From positions 19,904 through 83,903 of the forward strand of contig NZ_BOOA01000041.1 in the NCBI RefSeq assembly GCF_016862995.1: DNA of 64,000 bases. The letters run 5' to 3'. The notes beneath the pieces are model-generated. The model saw only the letters and a program-made list of their open reading frames with translations, searched no databases and had not been told where the DNA came from. The stretch comes from Acrocarpospora phusangensis. GTDB lineage: Bacteria; Actinomycetota; Actinomycetes; Streptosporangiales; Streptosporangiaceae. Of this stretch, positions 60,201-64,000 are shown piece after piece. The stretch's first letter is position 1. The number at the start of each line of letters is the position of its first letter. The position numbers and the translations under genes were made by a program.

Positions 60201-62314
60201 CCCAGCAGATCGTCTTCTTCAGGAACCAGCGCGTCGAGCCGGGCAACGACTACGTCTACGACGCTCGCTACCGGCTCATCCAGGCCACCGGCCGCGAGCA
60301 CCTCGGGCAGCTGGCGGGCGGCGCGCGCAGGCCGCCGACGGCGCCGGACGGCCCGAACGCTTTCCACACGCGGCTGGACCATCCCGGCGACGGCAACGCC
60401 ATGGGCACCTATGTCGAGCGCTACGTGTACGACGCCGCCGGCAACCTCCTGCGTACGCAGCACCGCGGCGGCGACCCGGCGCATCCGGGCTGGACGCGCG
60501 CCTACGACTACCTCGAACCCAGCCTGATCGAAGACGGCGGCCCCGGCGCTCCGCCCACGACCGGCAACCGGCTCAGCCGCACCGACCTCGGTCCCGACGG
60601 CGCGGCCGAGGTCTACCAGCACGATGCCCACGGCAACCTGGTGCGCCTGCCGCACCTGGGCGGCGGACGGCCGGGGCAGAACACGCACTGGGACTACGAG
60701 GACCGGCTGCGCCGCGCCGACCTGGCCGGCGGCGCGGTCTTCTGCGTCTACGACGCCACAGGCCAGCGTGTGCGCAAGGTGTGGGAGAAGTCGCCCGGCC
60801 GCACCGAGGAGCGCCTCTACCTCGGCGGCTTCGAGATCTTCCGCGCGTACGACGGCCCGATCGGCGCCGGCACCGCCAGCCTGGAGCGCGAGACGCTGCA
60901 TGTCACGGACGACGACCAGGGTGTCGCCCTGGTGGAGACGCGCACACTCGACACGGCCGGCGATCCCGCACCGAGGCGACTGATCCGCTACCAGTTCGGC
61001 AACCACCTCGGCTCGGTCGCCCTCGAACTGGACGAGCGCGCGCAGATCATTTCGTACGAGGAGTACACGCCCTACGGGAACTCGGCGTACCAGGCCGTGC
61101 GCGGCCGGACGGAGACGCCGAAGAGATATCGATACACCGGAAAGGAGCGGGACGAGGAGACCGGGTTGTACTACCACGGTTCCCGGTACTACGCGCCGTG
61201 GCTGGGCAGGTGGATCAGCGCGGATCCCTCGGGACTGGTCGACGGGGTGAACGTGTACGCGTACGCCAACGGGAATCCGATCCGTTTCAACGACCCCAGC
61301 GGTAACGCGGGCGACGACGTCAACGACCCGAAATCCCTGACGGACAAGCGCGCTCACGCGCAACCCGCGGCGCAGCCGATGACGAAGAAACAGGCCCGGC
61401 AATACGCCAACAAGCAGGCGAGCGGCCATCGTAAAGCGACCGGGATGAATCAAGGGGCGACCGTGCAGGCCGGGCACACGGCGGCGGCCCGGCACGCGTC
61501 CGAATCAGGAATTTCGAAACAGGACTGGGACCGGCAGCAGATGCAGGACCTGCACAGCCGGAAGGGGAAAGGCCTCGATGTGTCGGTCACCGACCAGGCG
61601 GGGGTGACCAAGACGACCACGCGGCATCGTTCCCAGGAAGGGCTCATCGACGACGCGGTGAATCGTACGAAGGCGGCGAACAGCGGAAAACTCACTCCGC
61701 AGGGGCAACTGGACGCCGCCGGAGAGGTCAAATGGCGCACGGAGAACGTCCCCATGGACCAGCGTGACGTCGAAGCGCTGCGAAAGAGCGGTCCCGCGGC
61801 GCCGGATAAGGGCCCTCCCGTCGACCCGAAGACCGGCAAGGTGATCTCCAAGGAAGCCAAGGCGCTGAAGGCGGGAGAGGAGCTCGGCGAAAAGGCGCTG
61901 GCCAAGTCCGGCAAGGGATTGAAGGTCCTCACCAAGCTCGGCAAGGCCGGCCGGCATTTCGTCGCGGCCGTGCCCGTCGCCGGAATCGTGCTCGGCCAGG
62001 CTTCGGCGGCGCACGCGGCCAGCCAGGGCGACTACACGGGCGCGGCGCTCGACGAAGCGGGCTTCGTCCCGGTGGTGGGTGACCTGCTCGACGCGGCGCG
62101 CGGGGGCATGGCCCTCGGTGAGGCCCTGGAGGAGGGGCTAGGGATCAGCGACATCGCGGCGGAGCACGGACGGCTGGTCGAGGGAGTGGCCAGGTCCGCC
62201 GGTCTGAGTCAGGACGCGTCGATGATCGTGGGCGCGACCGGAGCCGCGGTCAGCGCGATCACCGTCGCTCCGAGGATCGCCGTGAAGAGAACCATCGAAG
62301 GCTGGCTCCGCTGA
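54218..62314 (+). CDS. Single-chain Tc-toxin-like SpvB/TcdB-RHS protein with C-terminal cargo
   Basis: The 2698-residue protein joins an SpvB domain (about 10-330: PKGGGAIRGVGEKFAANPVTGTATMDVPLAVSPGRSGFGPQPSLSYDSGAGNGPFGFGWSLSLP), TcdB mid regions with FG-GAP-like repeats (about 500-750: FVDLDGDGHADVLI, ADLSGDGLTDIVRI) and an RHS/YD-repeat shell. The TcC core end (about 2300-2358) contains RYTGKERDEETGLYYHGSRYYAPWLGRWISADPSGLVDGVNVYAYANG and is the site of self-cleavage in the family. The last 340 residues are variable and toxin-like. There is no signal peptide. ATG 54218 follows GAGGGTGG. No TcA-type pore gene is in the window. Codon use is somewhat less GC-biased than in neighbours. Confidence 0.88.
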   Translation: MVDDQSYPGSSGPSIRLPKGGGAIRGVGEKFAANPVTGTATMDVPLAVSPGRSGFGPQPSLSYDSGAGNGPFGFGWSLSLPSITRQTDKGLPRYHDAADPDVFVLSGAEDLVPVLVRDARGTWERENLPVRTVDGAEYRIVRYRPRVEGLFARIECWTNTADPGDVFWRSISSDNITTWYGKTAESRIADPADRSRVFSWLICQSHDDKGNAIVYGYKSEDSARIFEDAPAKAHERNRTDTSRSAQRYLKHIRYGNRSPYFPVLHAEAPWPEPPEAGAPDGSDAWHFEVVFDYGEHDAEAPAPHDAGPWQARQDPFSTYRAGFEVRSYRICRRVLMFHHFPGEAGVERDCLVRSTDFTYSDHADPTDVRDPVHTFLRSVTQTGYRRRDGGYDRRGLPPVEFEYTEAIVRDTVEDVDPGSLENLPAGVDGSTHRWTDLHGEGIPGVLTEQAGAWFYKRNLSPVPETRPDGGEPAKARLAPLETVLLKPGAALDDGAELMDLAGDGLPDVVVLEGPTPGLYEHDDAEGWQLFRPFASLPIRDFRDPNLRFVDLDGDGHADVLITEDDAFVWHASLAEDGFGPARRVAQALDEEKGPRIVFADATQGVYLADLSGDGLTDIVRIRNGEVCYWPNLGYGRFGAKVAMDNAPWFDQPDQFDHRRVRLADIDGSGTADLIYLHRDGVRLYFNQSGNSWSRPRSLEAFPRVDDLAGIVPVDLLGNGTACLVWSSPLPGDARRPMRYVDLMGGRKPHLLVRAINNLGAETRVDYAPSTKFYLRDKRDGKPWVTRLPFPVHVVERVETVDHLSRNRFVVRYAYHHGSFDGVEREFRGFGMVEQWDTERLAVLAGGDVPADGIPADDVAAASHVPPVHTKTWFHTGVYLGRDHVSDYFAGLLNGTGQGEYFREPGLTDAEARDLLLPDTVLPAGLTHEEEREACRALKGAMLRQEVYADDAAPDAAPERIRRARTPYTVTEQNFTIRALQPRGANRHAVFLTNARETISYHYERDAADPRVQHALTLEVDDHGNVLKQAAVGYGRRTEVRTVDAAGIVRRAPNPGFAELHQADLVRQTTPLLTYAEHRVSNAVESPDAHRGPLPCEALTFELTGYPATGPAGRYQASDLVEPDAAVPGRLRHRFTGPDVAYEAEATGDRRRRPIDWSRTLYRGDDLGGLLPLGHAQSLALPGESYRLAFTPGLLARVFQRPRPGQPAESLLPDPVAVLGGQAGDQGGYLRSQTLKADGRFPGGDPDDHWWIPSGRTFHSVDPADDAATELAHARRHFFLPRRQRDPFGQDAFVDFDAHDLLVAETRDPLGNRDTVEASDYRVLQPRLVSDPNRNRTEVAFDTLGLVVGTAVMGKPLPAPVEGDTLDGFVTDLTQAQLDQFFDAADPHAVAAALLKGATTRVVHDLDRYHRTRRANPDDPAKWQPARAATLARETHVGAPLPPHGLRIQLSFACSDGFGREIQKKIQAEPGPLDTGDPQAPVVAPRWVADGWTVYNNKGKPVRRYEPFFSATHDFEFGVMAGVSPVLFYDPAERLIATLHPNHTYEKVVFDPWQQTTYDVNDTCAARDAQTGDPRTDPDIGGYVSEYFRTQPDTWQTWHAQRIGGALGAHERDAAERAQAHADTPATAHFDTLGRPFLTVERNRVVCPGHQLDGTAENVATRVELDIEGNQREVRDAVQQAGDPLGRVVMRYAHDMLGNRLHEHSMEAGPRWTANDVAGKPIRAWDGRGHTFTTTYDALRRPVGQMVRGTTADSDPRTLNRDILIDKIEYGESRPDAEALNLRTRVYRQFDSAGVATHARLDANGDPAEAHDFKGNPLHSTRRLVRDYTAIPDWQLTPQLDDESFEAGTRYDALNRPIQSVAPHSGLARAGRNVIQRVFNEAGLLERVDVWLERATGPDALLDPGIEAPSPVGVAGIDYDAKGQRLHVAYKNGAGTVYGYDPLTFRLTRLLTRRDADAFPGDDPRPPVAGSPGRQVQNLLYTYDPAGNITHIQDDAQQIVFFRNQRVEPGNDYVYDARYRLIQATGREHLGQLAGGARRPPTAPDGPNAFHTRLDHPGDGNAMGTYVERYVYDAAGNLLRTQHRGGDPAHPGWTRAYDYLEPSLIEDGGPGAPPTTGNRLSRTDLGPDGAAEVYQHDAHGNLVRLPHLGGGRPGQNTHWDYEDRLRRADLAGGAVFCVYDATGQRVRKVWEKSPGRTEERLYLGGFEIFRAYDGPIGAGTASLERETLHVTDDDQGVALVETRTLDTAGDPAPRRLIRYQFGNHLGSVALELDERAQIISYEEYTPYGNSAYQAVRGRTETPKRYRYTGKERDEETGLYYHGSRYYAPWLGRWISADPSGLVDGVNVYAYANGNPIRFNDPSGNAGDDVNDPKSLTDKRAHAQPAAQPMTKKQARQYANKQASGHRKATGMNQGATVQAGHTAAARHASESGISKQDWDRQQMQDLHSRKGKGLDVSVTDQAGVTKTTTRHRSQEGLIDDAVNRTKAANSGKLTPQGQLDAAGEVKWRTENVPMDQRDVEALRKSGPAAPDKGPPVDPKTGKVISKEAKALKAGEELGEKALAKSGKGLKVLTKLGKAGRHFVAAVPVAGIVLGQASAAHAASQGDYTGAALDEAGFVPVVGDLLDAARGGMALGEALEEGLGISDIAAEHGRLVEGVARSAGLSQDASMIVGATGAAVSAITVAPRIAVKRTIEGWLR

Positions 62315-62318
62315 ACGC

Positions 62319-62498
62319 CGGTCCCGAGGCCGGTTTCCGGGACGGCCGTCGCAAGTCCGAGGTGGCGATGAATGCCGGCTTGCCGTTCGTGGATCCCGGG
62401 GTCGGTTTCTGGGGCGGCCGTTGCGGGTCCGAGGTGGCGATGAATGCCGGCTTGCCGTTCGTGGATCCCGGGGTCAGCTTCTGGGGCGGCCGTTGCGG
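62319..62498. repeat. 72-bp tandem repeat after the toxin gene
   Basis: A 72-bp unit is present at 62355-62426 and, nearly identical, at 62427-62498. A partial, more diverged copy (about 35 bp) lies at 62319-62354, right after the toxin stop. The second unit includes the last codons of the converging sulfotransferase gene (stop 62474). A plus-strand frame across the units starts MNAGLPFVDPGV twice, but has no ribosome site. Not a CRISPR: there are only two units and no spacers. Confidence 0.75.
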
Positions 62499-63430
62499 GA
62501 CTGGGTCTGGCCGTCGGGGCGGGTGCCGACCAGGCCGCCGGAGCGCTGCCGGGGACGGAGCCAGTCGGAGAAGTCCTCGCCCAGGGTGCGCTGCAGGAGG
62601 GCGATGTCCTCGGCGAAGTGGGGGAGCAGGGCCTGCCGCTGCTCCCAGGTGAGGGCCTGCCGGGGGCGGGCCCGGTGCTGGAGCAGGCGGGTGAGCGGGG
62701 CCGTCAGGCGCTGACCGGCCACGCGGTCGCCGAGGCGGACCAGCTGGGACAGGAGCCGGTGGCGGGACGAGCCCTCCGGATGGGCGGTGACGTTCTCGCG
62801 GGGGACCGTGGTGAGCACGTCCTGCTCGACGCCGAGGAAGGCGCAGATGCGGTTCAGGGTGGAGGCCGGGCGGTCCAGCAGGTCGCGGTAGCGGAAGACC
62901 AGGACCTGCTCGCGGGGGAAGAGCGTGTAGAGGTGGGCCAGCTGCTCGCCGTACCTGCCCAGGGAGACGTAGTGCCAGAAGGGGGCCCAGCCGGCCTCCT
63001 TGCGCTCGGGTTCGGCGGCGCAGGCGGCCGGGAAGTCGCCGATCGGCTCCAGGCCGGCCGACCAGAGGTGGGTCCAGTTGGAGTGGGCGCGTTCCACCGG
63101 GTCCCGGAGCACGACGATGAGCCGGCAGTGGGGGATCAGGTCGTGGATGCGGCGCTGGGCGGCGGTGTCGTACAGGTAGAACGGGGTGGATTCGCCGTTG
63201 AGCGCGCCGGGGCGGAACAGGGCCTCGTAGTCGGCGCGGCGCCAGACGTGCTCGCGGTAGGTCTCGGCGTCGCCGGGGCCGCCGGTGGTGGGCGGCGGGC
63301 CGTCGGTGAGGAAGAACTTGGGTTCCTTGACCGGGGACAGGTGCAGCCGGGGATGGCCGGCCAGGGCGGCGTGCAGGGCGGTGGTGGCGGCCTTCGGAGC
63401 GCCGATCACCAGGAAGTCGGGCAAAGGCAT
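62474..63430 (-). CDS. PAPS-dependent sulfotransferase-like protein
   Basis: The 318-aa protein has the 5'-phosphosulfate loop FLVIGAPKAATTALHAALAGHP near residue 7 and the 3'-phosphate-binding stretch RLIVVLRDPVERAHSNWTH near 103, both marks of sulfotransferases. KEPKFF near residue 35 is a usual substrate-site motif. The last 30 residues (RPRQRSGGLVGTRPDGQTQSRNGRPRS) overlap the 72-bp repeat and may be a replaced end. AGGG precedes ATG 63430. The acceptor (glycan or small molecule) is unknown. Confidence 0.85.
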   Translation of the reverse strand: MPLPDFLVIGAPKAATTALHAALAGHPRLHLSPVKEPKFFLTDGPPPTTGGPGDAETYREHVWRRADYEALFRPGALNGESTPFYLYDTAAQRRIHDLIPHCRLIVVLRDPVERAHSNWTHLWSAGLEPIGDFPAACAAEPERKEAGWAPFWHYVSLGRYGEQLAHLYTLFPREQVLVFRYRDLLDRPASTLNRICAFLGVEQDVLTTVPRENVTAHPEGSSRHRLLSQLVRLGDRVAGQRLTAPLTRLLQHRARPRQALTWEQRQALLPHFAEDIALLQRTLGEDFSDWLRPRQRSGGLVGTRPDGQTQSRNGRPRS

Positions 63431-63485
63431 GGCAACCCTACTTTACCTACAGATTTAGCTGGTAAATCTCCCTTCGGGAATAGTA

Positions 63486-63509
63486 CGCCTCCCGGTTGCC
63501 CGGGAGGCG
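63486..63509 (-). terminator. Terminator hairpin after exported-protein gene
   Basis: CGCCTCCCGG (63486-63495) pairs perfectly with 63500-63509 across a 4-nt loop. It lies 12 bp past the stop of the minus-strand gene that enters from the right edge and is followed by TACTATTCCC on that strand. Confidence 0.75.
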
Positions 63510-63520
63510 CACTGGGGTGA

Positions 63521-64000
63521 TCAGTAGCGTTCCGCCAGGTTGGAGTTGATTTCTGTGAGGACCAGGGTCGCGTCGGTGTAGCGGATCAGGTTCCCCAGGG
63601 TGGGGGGTTGGGCCAGGGTGGCCTGCGCGTACCGGAAGGCGTCGCCGACCGTGCGCAGCCCGAGGCGCTGGATGGTGATCGTCTGAACCCGGGTGCCCGC
63701 GTTGATCCTGCGGGTCGCCAGGTTGAGGGTGGTGGCCAGGAGTTCGGCCCGGAGCGTACGCGGCTGGGTGACCGGCAGGAAGAACACGGCCGAGGCCTCG
63801 GACTGGGACAGCGCGCCGTTGGCGGCGGAGTTGTCCGCGCCGTCGAAGCGGGTGTCCGTGGCCTGGACCCGGGCCAGCGCCTCCGCCGTACGCAGGTGCG
63901 GGCTGAGACCCCACAGCGTGGTCACCAGCGGCTGCCGGCTCGGCGCGACCGCGGTGATCGAGGTCTGCGCGTTGCCGGTCACCGGGGCGAAGGTGCACCC
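63521..64000 (-). CDS. C-terminal part of a protein of unknown function, cut by window edge
   Basis: The frame is open to the right edge, so the start is outside. The visible 159 residues include FFLPVTQPRTLRAELLATTLNLATRRINAGTRVQTITIQRLGL and a C-terminal helical part (TVGDAFRYAQATLAQPPTLGNLIRYTDATLVLTEINSNLAERY). This looks like the C-terminal end of large secreted actinobacterial proteins with a Leu/Asn/Thr-rich domain that I cannot name. No cell-wall anchor is visible. Confidence 0.6.
   Translation of the reverse strand, partial: GCTFAPVTGNAQTSITAVAPSRQPLVTTLWGLSPHLRTAEALARVQATDTRFDGADNSAANGALSQSEASAVFFLPVTQPRTLRAELLATTLNLATRRINAGTRVQTITIQRLGLRTVGDAFRYAQATLAQPPTLGNLIRYTDATLVLTEINSNLAERY

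Noticed and set aside
62362..62652. 96-codon ORF across the 72-bp repeats as an immunity gene
   Set aside because: It lacks a ribosome site, reads through repeats and then antisense to the sulfotransferase, and becomes Arg/Pro-rich nonsense.

Overview
The window is GC-rich, with third codon positions strongly biased to G/C, frequent GTG starts and many 4-bp ATGA/GTGA gene overlaps, so it is actinobacterial. The mix points to a filamentous actinomycete, most likely Streptosporangiaceae or a close relative (inference, not proven). That mix includes an AfsR-like regulator, two PF04672 methyltransferases with WhiJ-like XRE/DUF5753 and DUF397 modules, a deazaflavin (F420)-type nitroreductase, and two sugar ABC importers with no ATPase of their own. 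No rRNA, CRISPR array, intact insertion sequence or prophage was seen. Both window edges cut genes.

Layout. 0-2.3 kb: a cut PAP2 phosphatase, a hypothetical gene, a Nudix hydrolase and a DUF5302 gene. 2.3-6.3 kb (minus strand): a compact unit of an unknown 182-aa protein, a type I-beta DAHP synthase, a DHA2-type exporter and an Rv2949c-like chorismate lyase. It looks like a route from central metabolism to an exported hydroxybenzoate-type product. A 520-bp AT-rich divergent region carries a six-codon leader ORF, a perfect hairpin and twin 12-bp repeats. Beyond it lie an ATP-grasp protein with degenerate metal-binding residues and a giant repeat-rich membrane protein with sigma-factor-like and anti-sigma-like parts. 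11.3-14.1 kb: a seven-module zinc-knuckle plus HTH protein and an unknown 403-aa protein. 14.4-22.3 kb: the AfsR-like regulator and two WhiJ-type modules.

22.6-42.1 kb: housekeeping and small enzymes, including a NADAR protein and a peptidase-S51-like/CysRS-tail fusion. Two sugar-catabolic loci follow. The first holds a uronate dehydrogenase, an ABC importer, an IclR regulator, KdgD, glucarate dehydratase and an unrecognised 364-aa protein. The second holds a LacI regulator, an ABC importer and a GH78 rhamnosidase. Together they fit import of uronic-acid and rhamnose-containing glycans, such as rhamnogalacturonan fragments, with oxidative breakdown of the uronate. Candidate operators are visible for both regulators.

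42.1-54.0 kb: tRNA-Gly(GCC) and tRNA-Cys(GCA) with a decayed gene and tRNA-like fragment next to them, an ACT-domain protein, dihydrouridine synthase, a Ski2/DUF3516-type helicase, an F420-type reductase, a TetR/MFS drug-efflux pair, 6-phosphogluconate dehydrogenase, a TIGR03118 exported protein and a GH43-like protein. 54.2-62.3 kb: one 2698-residue single-chain Tc-toxin-like B-C/RHS protein with a C-terminal toxin-like cargo. It is followed by 72-bp tandem repeats, a sulfotransferase and a cut exported-protein gene.
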